Below, piece after piece: positions 32,049-42,507 of a stretch of DNA of 64,000 nucleotides. Both the position numbers and the translations under genes were made by a program. The first letter of the stretch is position 1, and every line of letters starts with the position of its first letter. The stretch is from Beaufortia kweichowensis (lineage: Eukaryota; Chordata; Actinopteri; Cypriniformes; Gastromyzontidae). The notes beneath the pieces are model-generated. The model made no database searches. It was given only the letters and a program-made list of their open reading frames with translations, and was not told the origin of the DNA. The stretch covers positions 360,647 through 424,646 of the forward strand of contig CM032814.1 in NCBI GenBank assembly GCA_019155185.1. Reading direction: 5' to 3'.

Positions 32049-32741
32049 ATGACTCCCACAAAAAAGCCAGCACCAAAGAGAGATAATCCAGTAAAGAGGT
32101 GGTGTATGACCCTAAACAACTTTACACCGAAAGATCTGGAACACCTTACAACAACTATCACGGAAACAACAGTGGAGTTTGGCATAGTGGGAATTGAAAA
32201 AGGAGAATCTGGCACTGAACATCTCCAGGGTTTCTTTAATCTCAAGGTAAAGCGCCGGCTCAAGGGAATGAAAGAGTGGTTAAGTTCTCGCGCCCATTTT
32301 GAGAAGGCCAAGGGAAACGATAAGCAGAACGACGAGTATTGCAGTAAAGAAGGGAATATCTACCTGCGCATTGGTGATCCCATGAAACGGTGGTGCATGA
32401 CTTTGAACAACTATACGCCGGAGGACCTGGTACATTTCAAGGATTGTATCACTGAGCAAACCGTTGAATTTGGAATAATTGGAATCGAGAAAGGTGAATC
32501 AGGGACAGAGCATTTACAGGCCTTTTTTAATCTCAAAGTTAAACGTCGATTGAAAGGAATGAAAGATTGGTTGAGTTCTCGTGCTCATTTTGAGAAGGCC
32601 AAAGGAACGGATAAGCAAAACGACGAATACTGCGGGAAAGACGGAAATATTTACCTTCGCATTTGTGAACCTAGTGCCCAGGGAAAGAGGAGTGATCTCG
32701 ACCGCGCTGTCCTAAAGCTTCACGAGACTGAATTAATCTGA
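32049..32741 (+). pseudogene. rep: Circovirus-like Rep, tandemly duplicated HUH endonuclease domain
   Basis: From ATG 32,049 (a lysine-rich start) the frame runs 230 codons. It contains two HUH endonuclease domains of 96 residues each (16-111 and 113-208). Each has motif I CMTLNN (19-24; 116-121), motif II with His-x-Gln (H58/Q60; H155/Q157) and motif III Tyr-Cys-x-Lys (Y97-K100; Y194-K197), so both keep the nicking tyrosine. Such domains nick the viral origin to start rolling-circle replication; known circovirus Reps have one. The units share 80 of 96 residues. After unit 2 the normal inter-domain linker starts, but a 31-bp insertion brings a stop at 32,739. The helicase follows in another frame. 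Confidence 0.92.
32094..32672 (+). repeat. Coding tandem duplication, 291-nt period
   Basis: Unit 1 is 32,094-32,381 and unit 2 is 32,385-32,672, joined by one ATG codon. Codon-by-codon comparison gives 41 codons differing only synonymously, 16 amino-acid changes and 39 identical codons. Confidence 0.93.
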
Positions 32742-32761
32742 AGTCTGGCTTCACGAGACTG
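32717..32761 (+). repeat. 14-bp direct repeat causing the Rep frameshift
   Basis: GCTTCACGAGACTG occurs at 32,717-32,730 and 32,748-32,761, a 31-bp period. The extra 31 bp contains the in-frame TGA and shifts the frame by one. Its size accounts exactly for the offset between the two Rep frames. Confidence 0.92.
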
Positions 32762-33162
32762 GTGGGGACTTGTCTGCTGTCGCCCGAGAACATGCCTCGA
32801 CTTTTATACGGTACGGGAGGGGGCTTCGCGACTATTGGCTAACCGTTGGCTCCACCCCTAGGGACTTCAAGACGGCTGTGACGGTGCTTGTGGGCCTTCC
32901 GGGCTGCGGGAAGTCGCGCCTCGCCAAGGAGGAGTGCCAGGGCTCCACTTACTACAAGCCACGTGGAGAATGGTGGGATGGCTATTTCAACCAGGAGAAT
33001 GTTATCATTGATGACTTTTATGGCTGGTTAAAGTATGATGAAATGTTACGTGTGTGTGACCGCTATCCTCATAAGGTTCCCGTTAAGGGGAGCTTTGTTG
33101 AGTTCACTTCTAAGAAGCGCCATGTATCAGGCAAAAATCCAATTATCACGGCCAAAACCTGA
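32762..33162 (+). pseudogene. rep: Circovirus-like Rep, superfamily 3 helicase part
   Basis: Open from the insertion to 33,162 without its own ATG. Counting from 32,770, the Walker A loop GLPGCGKS is at 42-49, the WWDGY block at 68-72 and Walker B VIIDDFYGW at 78-86. A shortened motif C region (ITAKT) comes just before the stop; families normally have ITSN followed by a Trp-containing tail. The helicase part unwinds DNA after the HUH domain nicks it. The C-terminus is missing. Confidence 0.9.
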
Positions 33163-33201
33163 TTGCCCTGACCAGCACACAACCCTAACCCCAACTAACT
33201 G

Positions 33202-33210
33202 GTAATACTA
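33202..33210 (-). promoter_or_regulatory. Circovirus origin nonamer (TAGTATTAC on the minus strand)
   Basis: GTAATACTA on the + strand is the exact complement of TAGTATTAC, the circovirus nicking site. Flanking ACTG and CAGT can pair as a 4-bp stem with the nonamer in the loop, weaker than an active origin. It lies between the Rep end and the capsid-like start. Confidence 0.65.
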
Positions 33211-33244
33211 ACAGTCACTTCGGAACTCTTTTATCTGTTTCAGA

Positions 33245-33297
33245 ATGAGGCGTTCCCGTCCACGCCCACGGCGTCGCAGGACCATGAAAAAAGTCTC
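33245..33297 (+). pseudogene. Arginine-rich capsid-like N-terminus
   Basis: ATG at 33,245 opens a 42-codon frame. Its first 13 residues are nine-tenths Arg/Pro-type (MRRSRPRPRRRRT), like the DNA-binding N-terminus of circovirus capsids. From about codon 18 the sequence reads as BEL/Pao, so only the tip remains. Position next to the origin nonamer supports the call. The stretch is short, so chance is possible. Confidence 0.5.
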
Positions 33298-33550
33298 TGA
33301 ACCTGGAAAACTTGAATTAAGCAGCAGTCAGAAGCAACAGTTTCATGAAGAAATTGGGGTCAGAAAGAGATGAAGAAAGAGAATAAGTCAGCTGTACCCT
33401 GTACTTCAGGATGGGATACTAAGAGTGGGAGGTAGGCTCAATCGAGCAGCAATGCCAGAGGAATCCAGACATCCCACAATCCTCTCCAAAGGCTCCAGGA
33501 TTTCAGCTCTCTAGCTCTTGGAACATGGCATGCAACACAAAATCAAACAA
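33298..33550 (+). mobile_element. BEL/Pao pol, integrase zinc-finger region
   Basis: Reads, with one stop, through LYPVLQDGILRVGGRLNR, AMPEESRHPTIL and a LEHGMQHK block. These match the conserved start of BEL/Pao integrases (DGxLRVGGRL, HPxIL). It is the downstream partner of the fragments ending at 31,972. Confidence 0.8.
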
Positions 33551-34200
33551 GCCCACTTGTGTGATTTTAAACTTAAGTATTCAAAAATTATAAGAAAAAA
33601 AAATATTTTTGCAACCCTAGACCAGTAGGTGGCGCTGTCACGAAACTATACAGCCCCTCAAATGATGACAAATGATTTTTTTTTTGGCAGAGGCATAGCC
33701 TAAAACAAATTTGCCATGCCAGCAGCAAAATTTTTGTCAGCACTGTATCTAGATTGTACTGCCAAGTTTCGCGGCACTTGCTAAAAACTGGGAGAAGTTG
33801 GGAAAAGTATACGTTTTAATTTATTTTAAAATGAAGCACTGGAAGTATTAAAGTAAAGTTACGTTTTGATATAATACTGAATCAACATCAGCCATCAATT
33901 TAAAATATTTAAAGCTTTTGTCAATATCTTAAATTTTTATATGTTAAAAGCATTTTGTAAATTGCGTTATATTTTTTGACTACTAGGGATAAAACGTAAA
34001 ACTTTACATTCCTTTGAGAACATGGTCACATAAACCATGTCAAGTTTTGTAGCCTTAGGTACTTTATGCTTATAAAATATTGAATTTTTCCCCAAAATGG
34101 CCGACCAATAAACTTTTGGTATCATTCGACTCAAGAAATCTATCAAGACCAATATTATGATTTTACATGAAAACATTCAAAATTTATAAGTTTGAAAAAA
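33551..34200. other. No gene; dispersed repeat with GTAGGTGGCGCTGT
   Basis: The word CCAGTAGGTGGCGCTGTCA at about 33,622 recurs near 37,478, and a related form occurs near 37,185. This marks a dispersed family. Reverse frame 33,967-34,176 is not recognisable. Confidence 0.45.
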
Positions 34201-34220
34201 GATATATATATAAGATATAA

Positions 34221-34221
<1 letters not shown>

Positions 34222-34304
<83 letters not shown>

Positions 34305-34315
34305 TATTATTATTA

Positions 34316-34357
<42 letters not shown>

Positions 34358-34392
34358 AGAAGAAGACGAAGAAGAAGAAGAAGAAGAAGAAA
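34222..34392 (+). repeat. Compound microsatellite (TA)n(TTA)n(AAG)n
   Basis: About 76 bp of TA, then about 55 bp of TTA, then about 40 bp of GAA units. It yields a meaningless Ile/Tyr frame. Confidence 0.95.
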
Positions 34393-34679
34393 ACTAACAA
34401 ATACAATAGGGGTCTTCGAACATTTTGGTGTCCCTTAGCAGTGAAATTTCAACTTTCTTTTGATAACTTTTGATAATGACCCAACCAGAGAATTTTTTTC
34501 TTTCCTAGGACTAGTTAGAAAAATAATCTTTTTAACATACTCATGAATATTTAATAGAGATGCACCGAATATTCGGCCACAGAATTTTTTTTCGGTGATA
34601 AATACTTTTATCACCGAAACAATATGGCCGAAAAAGGATTGTGATGACGTAAACAGAAACCGCGGCCTGTTCGGATTTT

Positions 34680-34790
34680 CTGCACTTCATCGCGACTGTA
34701 CTTGATCCGCGTTATAAAGATCATTACTTGGATGCGGAAATAAAGCAGCGCGCACAAGAAATGATCCAGGCCGCGATGGATGCGGAGAAC
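34680..34790 (+). pseudogene. hAT transposase, central fragment
   Basis: One forward frame reads ATVLDPRYKDHYLDAEI followed by QRAQEMIQAAMDAE. The LDPRYK block is characteristic of hAT transposases just after the catalytic core. It is flanked by lost sequence on both sides. The overlapping reverse frames are shadows. Confidence 0.75.
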
Positions 34791-35077
34791 TGACGTGGAG
34801 CAGCACACAGCGCAGGAGAAGGAGATCAGAGCGCAGAAAAAAAGACTCATCTCTCTGCACAAGATGAGGGGCATGCACCCTCCTTGTCTGATATGTTCAG
34901 TGAAATCCTGCAAGAAAGTGCCTCAAATAATAATAGGTAGGGTATTCTGTTCTGACTTGTAGCCATATTTCTGCTAGATATTTTTTTAATTTGACAAAAA
35001 ATGTTTATTTATGCACTGGCCCTATTTAAATACACTCTCTCAAATCTCTCTCAAATGTCAGGCAGACGACAAGCTCA

Positions 35078-35350
35078 ACTGCTCAACAGCTAGATGGTTA
35101 TCTGTCTGAAGTCCCCATCCCCAGAAGTGATAACCCTCTTGCCTACTGGAGAAATAATCACGGCCGCTATCCTGACCTGACAAAGATGGCACGCAAGTAC
35201 TTGTCTGCTCCATGCACAAGCACTGACAGCGAGAGACTGTTCAGTGCAGCAGCTCATGTTCTTGATGAGAAGAGGAACAGACTTCACTGTGATAAAGCAG
35301 AGAAGCTACTGTTTATCAAGAAAAACCTGCCACTTTACCTCAAGAAGTAG
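35078..35350 (+). pseudogene. hAT transposase dimerisation domain (hATC)
   Basis: A forward frame of about 90 codons ending at TAG 35,348. It contains PLAYWRNNHGRYPDL, ARKYLSAPCTSTDSERLFS and a LLFIKKNL tail. This is the conserved hAT C-terminal dimerisation region with the Ser-Glu-Arg-x-Phe signature. The domain is well preserved although the catalytic part is gone. The protein would have driven excision and insertion at 8-bp sites. Confidence 0.9.
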
Positions 35351-35975
35351 AATGGACTTGTCTAGTGTTTAAATATTTATTATCCACTTTGCACATCTGC
35401 AATTCTTGGTGCATTTGTTGTTGTTAAAGTTCTACAGTTAACATATAGGCTATGGCAGTCTTTGTTTCGATACACTATTATGTTGTAGGCCTACAGAGAA
35501 AATATTGTTGTATCTTTAGCAGTTGCACTTGTTCTGAATGCACTTTCTTGTAGTAGTCCTACAGAGAAAAAATTTAAATGCACTTGACTTAAATGCACTT
35601 TGTTTTTATGAGAGAACATATTTAATTTTACAACCTTTCAGCAGGCCAGTAGGCCTGTACAGTATTATTTAATGTACAAATGAGTGGGGTCAAGTTAAAC
35701 ATTTTAGTTTGAATTTTATTTTATACTGTGCATTGTTGCAATGTGCTAAATAAATATTTTCATAATTTGTAATTGATTTATTCTTTGAAACTTTAATATT
35801 AATTTTTGCAATTGCAATGCCTTGATTTTAGTAAGGTTAGTACACAGTCATAGCCATAAATGCAATGATATTAATAATTGGCATAATTTCTTTCGGTGTT
35901 TCGGTTTTTGGCCTTGGTTTCCTCTTTTTCGGGTTCGGCCAAGAATTTTCATTTCGGTGCATCCCTAATATTTAA

Positions 35976-38383
35976 TGAGCGGTTTGATTGACAGCATTGC
36001 TTCTTGAGGCAAAGTTGTTCAGCATGTGCAGGTCCATGAAGTGCTATCAATATTTTGTGTATTGGGGAAACACCACATGATTGCAGAGGTGTAAAACTCG
36101 TTAGGATGATGAATACAACAGGCCTACCGAGTATCGTTCCGATTGGCCTTCGGTAACCTTGTTTAATAGGTGCTCAATTTTTATTGGCCAATGGCAGCCA
36201 TTTTTAACGAAAGATGTATACACTTTGTTCGTCTTGAGCCAAGCATTCCAGCGATACCAGAAACATGAATGTACGATGAATAGTTTAGGAGTTATGAACA
36301 ACTACACGTTTGTCATTGCTGTAGCATTAGACAATCTGTGTTATACTTTGATAACCTCTCCTCAAATTGAGGACTACCATCTGGCCAAGTTTCATGTCTC
36401 TAGGCCTTACAGTTTGGTCTGCACAATCAATTTTACAGCAGAATAATAATAATAAAAATCCTAACAATTTCAGCGTTTCACGCTTGAACCCCTAATAATA
36501 AAAATCCTAACAAATACAATAGGGTTTCAGCCCTTCGCGCTTGAACCCCTAATAATAATAATAAAAAGAAAACTAACATAAACAATAAGGGTCTTCAAGG
36601 CTTGACCCCTAATATTAATAAGAAAACAATAATAACAACAAATACAATATAGCCGCAAGCTGCAATGGCTGGGTCAAGCCCTGAAGGGGAATGGGAAATA
36701 TCTTGACATGAGTAATGATTTTGTGATGATTTTATTTAGATATTTATTTATTTTATATAGATATTTATTTATTTTATTTATGTAGCCTAACCAATTGTGC
36801 CACTGAGCCTGGCCACGTTGCATCGCCTCATGTGGAGAGATCCGATAAACATGTTAACCAAAAAACATGCTGAGTTTATTGGAGTGCTCGGCGTGAAATT
36901 TGGTGGTGCGTTATACGAAAACGGTTTGGTCAATCGAAACGAATTCCATAACTTTTTGTCCTGACTGTCTCTAGAAGCGACATACCAAATGCATTGCAAA
37001 TCGATCAAATGATGTGGGACAAGTTCGAAAAAGTTTATTTTTTCATTTTTGTTATTGAAAATGACTAGATATGATTTTTTCGAATTGGCATCAATATTGG
37101 ATTGAGATAATGAAAGAATATTCATCCTATCTTTATTGATTCAAATGGTATGAGCATTAATATAAGTAAATATTTAAACTGGTAGTGGCGCTATAGAGTT
37201 TGTTTTTAAAGTTTGTGAGGCTCTAAATTTGCCATGTCAACAAATGAGAATTATCACTGTGCCAAATTTATCACTTTCCTAAGTACAATTCTATGGGCTG
37301 CCATAGACTTCAATGGTGGAAGAAGAGGCAGAGCTTGACCCGTAATATATATAGCTGCCCAGCAATGGGACTAAAGGAAATATAAGCGGACATTTCTGAT
37401 GATGAGATTTAAAAGCAGTTATATAAGACAGAAAAAAAACGTTTAAAACACAATGAAATTGCTTATAACTTTTGACCAGTAGGTGGCGCTGTCACCAAAT
37501 TAGAAATAGGCGATCAAGATTGGCTTGTGATGACATCTACTGAGTTTCGTGTCAATACACAGAAGTGTTGCGAAGATAAAGCCTCATGTCCTTTTAGCAT
37601 GGTGACATTTGCATACGTTGACACGGTATACAAGAATCGTTAGACCAATCAAAAATCTTTTAAAGGTAGGAGCCGGCCAAGTGCAATGTTAACTCCACTA
37701 CGAGAACTCCGGTCCATGCCTGCCTGGTTCGAGGCTGCGATTATGGACAACGCGATGGCGAAGCTGTCTCTGCATTGGCTGACAAAACAGCAGAATGTCC
37801 GCCCCTAGCAAGCTGGATGAGATACACTGAATACTTTTCCCAGGCCTGCACGCTGAGCTATGTAGGTCCTGGAAGAGCCTTTTCTTTACACGTATGCATA
37901 CGTTCAGTCAAACACGGCCTCTTCTGTGATGCAGTGAGTTCGAGGTCGACATCTCAGGGCGGCTGCGCCTGGATTTGCGGCTGCTAGGCGGGAAGAGCCC
38001 AGGCCGGACCACGGGGCTTACCACAGAGGAGGGCTGATCTGAGGACAGTCGTCCAGACCAGGGAGTATGCGCCTAGGGGGAAGCCCTGACATCCTGGGTC
38101 AGAAACCCAAGGACGGGTCACTTCGGGGGGTTCCACAGTTACACTGCAGTTTACAGTGCCCGTGACCTTTCATCACCTTCAGGGCATAAGGCTGCTTACT
38201 TCAGTTTATGTGCCTCGACGGGCAGCAACACATAGTGACACGAAAATTTTTTTTTTGCATAATTTGTTTCAAACTTTTTCAAACAAATTTATTCAAACTT
38301 TCTAATTAGCAACTGAGTATTTCTACTGAAAGTACAAAGGCAAATAGTTTTAATTAGAAACATTTTAACTAATATATACTATT
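35976..38383. other. No gene; TAA-rich runs and dispersed repeats
   Basis: Includes AATAATAATAA-punctuated segments at 36,440-36,650, each carrying CTTGAACCCCTAATAA or similar; a GCCGCAAGCTGCAATGG segment; and a second CCAGTAGGTGGCGCTGTCA. The GC-richer stretch 37,690-38,130 has a 70-codon frame (37,775-37,987) without a domain I recognise. Confidence 0.4.
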
Positions 38384-39828
38384 TGTAGAGACTTGGCCGG
38401 GCCAAATGTTGGATTTCTTTAAGGGATCATAAAGTTAGACAACAAACAACAAATTCCTGGGGAGGGGGTCAACACCAGAACCCCTTTTGGCTCCAGAAAG
38501 TCTGGGTTAAGTGATGACCTGGCGGTTGTTACTTAACTCAGGAGGACAGTTATGGTACCTGTCTGGCCTTCCCCAGAGAGGGTGACCCCCAGCTCAACTC
38601 CCTGAGATTCTCCAGGCCCCCCTGGAGATTTGCAGAGAGGACTAGAGAAGTACATTCCAAACACATCAAAGAGATTCTCTAGAATGAGCAAGAATAAACT
38701 GTCCATTTTGTGTATATATATACCTGTATATATATGTCTGTGTATTCCTCTGTTATTCCTTAATGCCCTACCATAGTTAGTGCATGTATTTCATTACTGT
38801 TGAAGCTTAACTGTTATTTCATGGCAGATGAATGAATAACTATTGTTCTTACTTCACTTCTCTCTCGTGTGTGGTATCAAAATGATTCACAAATTATTTC
38901 CTAAATACTCAATTTACAATAAGTTTATGTGTTTGGTGCAAACAGGACATAAACCGTACCTGTGTAAATCATTTGTCACAAAGAAGGACAAAGAAATTTC
39001 TCCCGCGCAACCACCGCCCTTTTGCCATTGGTCAAAAGACCTGACAGGGGCATGACAGCTGTGCCTTTAAGACCACCATGCATCGGACAACTCTTTGCTC
39101 AGAAACTTGGAATCTATTCCAAACTTTGTGGGACCTGCCCTTTCTTCAGGACAGCCTTTTCCGCAATCTTACTTCGCAGACTTGACACTTTCTGAGAAAC
39201 TTGGCTCTCTAACAGACTTCGAATCCACCGACACTTCTCTCTTTCTCACAAGACCAGGATTCTTGCCGACGCAACTAACTGTTCAATGCAAGTATCCCAT
39301 TCAACAGCACAACTGCCCCTTGGCTACCAAGGTGAACTTTTGTAGAATAAACCCGGTGGTTTGTGTTCTGCTGATTTAATGTGCCACTCTTTACCCTTTT
39401 CTCTGATTTTTCTATGCTTTCTCTTGTATGCGTGTGAATGTGTATGTGTTTTATGTTAGTTAATCAATATTGTATTTCAGTAGCTTAGTCAATAAATATT
39501 CATTTGTATTCACTCATGATTGTCTCTGCTTAATGCTCATAACACATCCCTTAAACTGTGCGATACTGTTACCGGCTCTGTATGTATTACTGTATTGGGC
39601 ATGGACCATTGTTAATCAAGGCCAGAAGAATAATGCGTTTATTGCACCAGGTAATGCTACAAAATACATATAGTTAATATTTTTTATCTGTAAGTATTTC
39701 CATTTGAGCCACAAATAATTATAACCTGAAACTGAACCGTGTTTTAAATAACACCGTCTTAGTTTCACTATAACTAGTGGAGATGCTGGGGAGTGTTTAA
39801 ATAACACCATCCCCACAGAATCACTACA
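38384..39828 (+). mobile_element. Solo LTR, 1.45-kb family, copy 2
   Basis: Collinear with the LTR at 11,127-12,577, same TGTAGAGACTTGG start and CACAGAATCACTACA end, AATAAA at 39,491-39,496. Its target duplication is TATT (38,380-38,383 and 39,829-39,832), different from CTGT of copy 1, so this is an independent insertion and not a duplicated segment. No internal genes. Confidence 0.93.
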
Positions 39829-39832
39829 TATT

Positions 39833-40538
39833 TCACCACTGGTACTTGTCAACAGAATGCAAGTTGAATGTATTCATAGAAATCTAGTTATATTAAGCTG
39901 ACATTTTGGCCATTTGATGGTAAAAACTGACAGTATAAAAATAATATATCTACACATTGAGAAAACTGTGCTTCATGGTGGTTTGAGCTTCAAGAAAGCT
40001 CATTAAGTTAAAGTTGACATGCTTATATTTTATTTCAAAGCATTTTAAATGACTGAACACTTTCAATAAAAAATGATTTCTGGAAATTCTGTATAATACA
40101 GAATAGTTACAATACAAAATACAAATTTGTATTTACAATACAAATACAAAACAGTAACATGCTCTAAATAAACAAACTCACAAAAATTACAAATGAAAGA
40201 GTGCAAATGAAGCAATGTCCTCTTGAATGGCTGCAGCATCGTCATAATCACAAACCTGTGAAATATACCAGAAAGAATTAAATCTACTTTTTGTTTTGTT
40301 TCAGGGGCAACAAATGTACAAATTTTGCAAATCCACCCCATTTAATCCAGATGCTAGATCCAAGTACATCTAGATCCTGAATGAGAAGCAAACAAACTGG
40401 GTGTTCTCCACCAGGGTGGGGGAACTCAGTTTTGAGATTCGTCATATACTGGTAGCAATCAGGAGCTCAGCTTTACTTTAGTTGTATTTGCCCCTCTGTC
40501 TGCTTGACTGTCCTCAAAAAATTAACAGAGAAAATATG
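39833..40538. other. No gene identified
   Basis: AT-rich sequence; the reverse frame 40,063-40,341 has no recognisable domain. Confidence 0.45.
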
Positions 40539-40543
40539 TATTT

Positions 40544-40913
40544 TGTTACGGGGGCGATGCCTTCAGCATCGGATTCCATACATCACGTCACCCGTTCTGC
40601 TTCCCCGGAATTCTAAGAACTTCATTACCCACATTCCTTTGCACACCAGCACTCAGCCCCGCAAACCCGCACCGTCTGTTTTCTAATTATTATAGACCTT
40701 ATTTAATGTGTTGGTTTTCTGTTCTCCTTTGTCTGGTGTTGATGTTATTTTGATCGTGTGGTTATCCTGTTGTTATTTTTGATCATGTGGTTATCTTGTT
40801 ATGGTTGGTGAATACTCTGTCAGTGTGCTGTGCATTGTTTTTCCACTGATGAAGTTCAGTAAAAGATTTGAATCTGAATCCTAGTGTTCTGCCTTGTCTG
40901 ACGCACGCTAACA
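40544..40913 (+). mobile_element. Gypsy-like solo LTR, 370 bp
   Basis: Ends TGTTACG and GCTAACA, giving TGTTA...TAACA. A perfect 5-bp duplication TATTT lies at 40,539-40,543 and 40,914-40,918. Five-base duplications and this length suit Ty3/gypsy LTRs. No internal region is attached. Confidence 0.88.
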
Positions 40914-40918
40914 TATTT

Positions 40919-41851
40919 ATTTACCAGGTCAGTCATTTGTGATCCAAACAACACCATAAGTTAAGGCAAGACCACAGCTATTTTTGCCTGTTTACATACT
41001 GATTGCCTCCGTCCATCCTGGAACTCCCTCAAATCACTTTTGTCAAAGAAACATTTAACGAACAAATCACCACAAGTCATTTGTTTTGATTGTGAACTTT
41101 ACAGAGAGGATTACTTTCAAAAGTGATATCTTAAAACAAAACTGTGTGTGTGCACTGTCTTCAGAGTGTGTGTGTGTCTTGCCTTTCACACAGATCCCAG
41201 CATATTCATAATAGTCACTTTTGGGCCCTAACTAAAGGGGAGGTAAATCAAATATGATGATATTGAGGCACATTGTTCTGAGGCATTCAATTGTTCAGGG
41301 GATTACCATTAAGAAGATGATCAGATGGGCATACCTTTTCTGACATCCTAATCAGGTAAACATACTTATAATTTCCCACAAGCAAAAAGATGTGTGACTT
41401 TAAAACATTAAAAATGAAAGTAAACTAATAAAGTATTTTAGCTATTGTAACTGCCACCATGGGATCATGAAAAATTTATATTAAACCCTCACTACAATAA
41501 ACCAATTTATCGAAAGTTGCATACCTTTATCCAATGTGCTTGTCAGAAGAATCACCTGTTAAGGACACAATGTTTATAGTTATTAACTGACCAAAGAAAG
41601 AAGGAAAAACATTGCACATCAAAAATATTTATAGCCTACACTTCTGTACATTTCTTATTTTATTTATTTTAATACAGTAGCTGATTAAAATTTATATATG
41701 TAAGTCTAGGCCAAATGTGTATCGTAAATTACAGTCCACTATAGAGCCGTTTTTTCACTGACAGGCTTAGGGCCTCTTTCCGTCATACAGAACGCGTCTT
41801 TGCGTCTAAACACGCGAGAGGAATGGTCTTAAAAAACGCAGCTCCGAAAGC
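40919..41851. other. No gene identified
   Basis: AT-rich, with a short TG-rich stretch near 41,145-41,180. Nothing coding. Confidence 0.45.
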
Positions 41852-41854
41852 GAA

Positions 41855-42504
41855 TGGCTGCGTCCGAAATCGCGTACTACCATACTATATAGTAGGCGAA
41901 AATCAGTACGCGAGGCGAGTAGTATGTCCGAATTCATAGTATTCGAAAACAGTAGGCTGAAAAGTACCGGATGGTCTACTACTCCGCTAGATTTTGAAGT
42001 GTTCATTTGATGGACACTTTTCTATCCCATGAGCCCCGGGAGCTGAGTCAGCCAGCAGAGAAGAAGACGGAGGCTGTGTTATTTTAGAAAATGGCGAAAG
42101 GCTATTTTTAAGTTCTAGTACCTCAGGAAAAACGTTGTGCTTGTGCTTTTTGTTTGCTTTGTTTAACATCGTCCAAATAACTCGTTTATTAAACTTTTAA
42201 ACAACGTAAATCGATGGGATATGTTTGTAAATTGGCTGTAAAATATGTTTAATTTTGAAGCAATTTAGCATGCCTGTGGAAAACATCGCAGGTATCAGCG
42301 CAGTGTGGCGGGCTCTTTAAATGTTCGGGCTGCTGTGAGGAATGTATGTCACGTGATGCATAAAATGGCGGACGTAGTACGTCCGAATTTCATTCATACT
42401 TCCCGTATTCATACTATATAGAACGTACTGGTTTGACGGTTGATAAGTAGGCTCTACTTCTAATTCAGTACGTACTGTCACAGTACGCGATTTCGGACGC
42501 AGCC
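41855..42504. mobile_element. Non-autonomous DNA element with GGCTGCGTCCG ends
   Basis: The inverted ends are perfect for about 23 bp, beginning GGCTGCGTCCGAAATCGC. AAT is duplicated at 41,852-41,854 and 42,505-42,507. Three-base duplications suit PIF/Harbinger, but no transposase is present, so the class is an inference. Length 650 bp. Confidence 0.85.
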
Positions 42505-42507
42505 AAT

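Larger units (their letters stand above)
31973..33297 (+). mobile_element. Endogenous circovirus-like element
   Basis: A 1.3-kb segment foreign to the surrounding BEL/Pao sequence. It carries a circovirus-type replication gene (two HUH domains and a superfamily 3 helicase), then a reverse-strand TAGTATTAC nonamer and an arginine-rich capsid-like start. Circoviral fossils are known in vertebrate genomes, including fish. Borders are approximate and were set where recognisable BEL coding sequence stops and resumes. No inverted ends or clear target duplication were seen, as expected for accidental capture of viral DNA. Confidence 0.85.
34555..35967 (+). mobile_element. hAT DNA transposon
   Basis: Ends TAGAGATGCACCGAAT and ATTTCGGTGCATCCCTA, classical hAT termini, with a perfect 8-bp duplication ATATTTAA at 34,547-34,554 and 35,968-35,975. 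The 1,413-bp element keeps two transposase islands, near 34,680-34,790 and 35,078-35,350, and has lost the rest by deletion. Confidence 0.95.

Noticed and set aside
33245..33373. Calling the full 42-codon frame a capsid gene
   Set aside because: After about 17 codons it reads as BEL/Pao sequence; only the arginine-rich tip is plausibly viral.
34192..34473. 93-codon frame of alternating Ile and Tyr
   Set aside because: Product of the TA/TTA/GAA microsatellite.
37690..38130. GC-richer patch considered as a host exon or CpG-type promoter
   Set aside because: No conserved protein, no splice-site-bounded frame that I could recognise.
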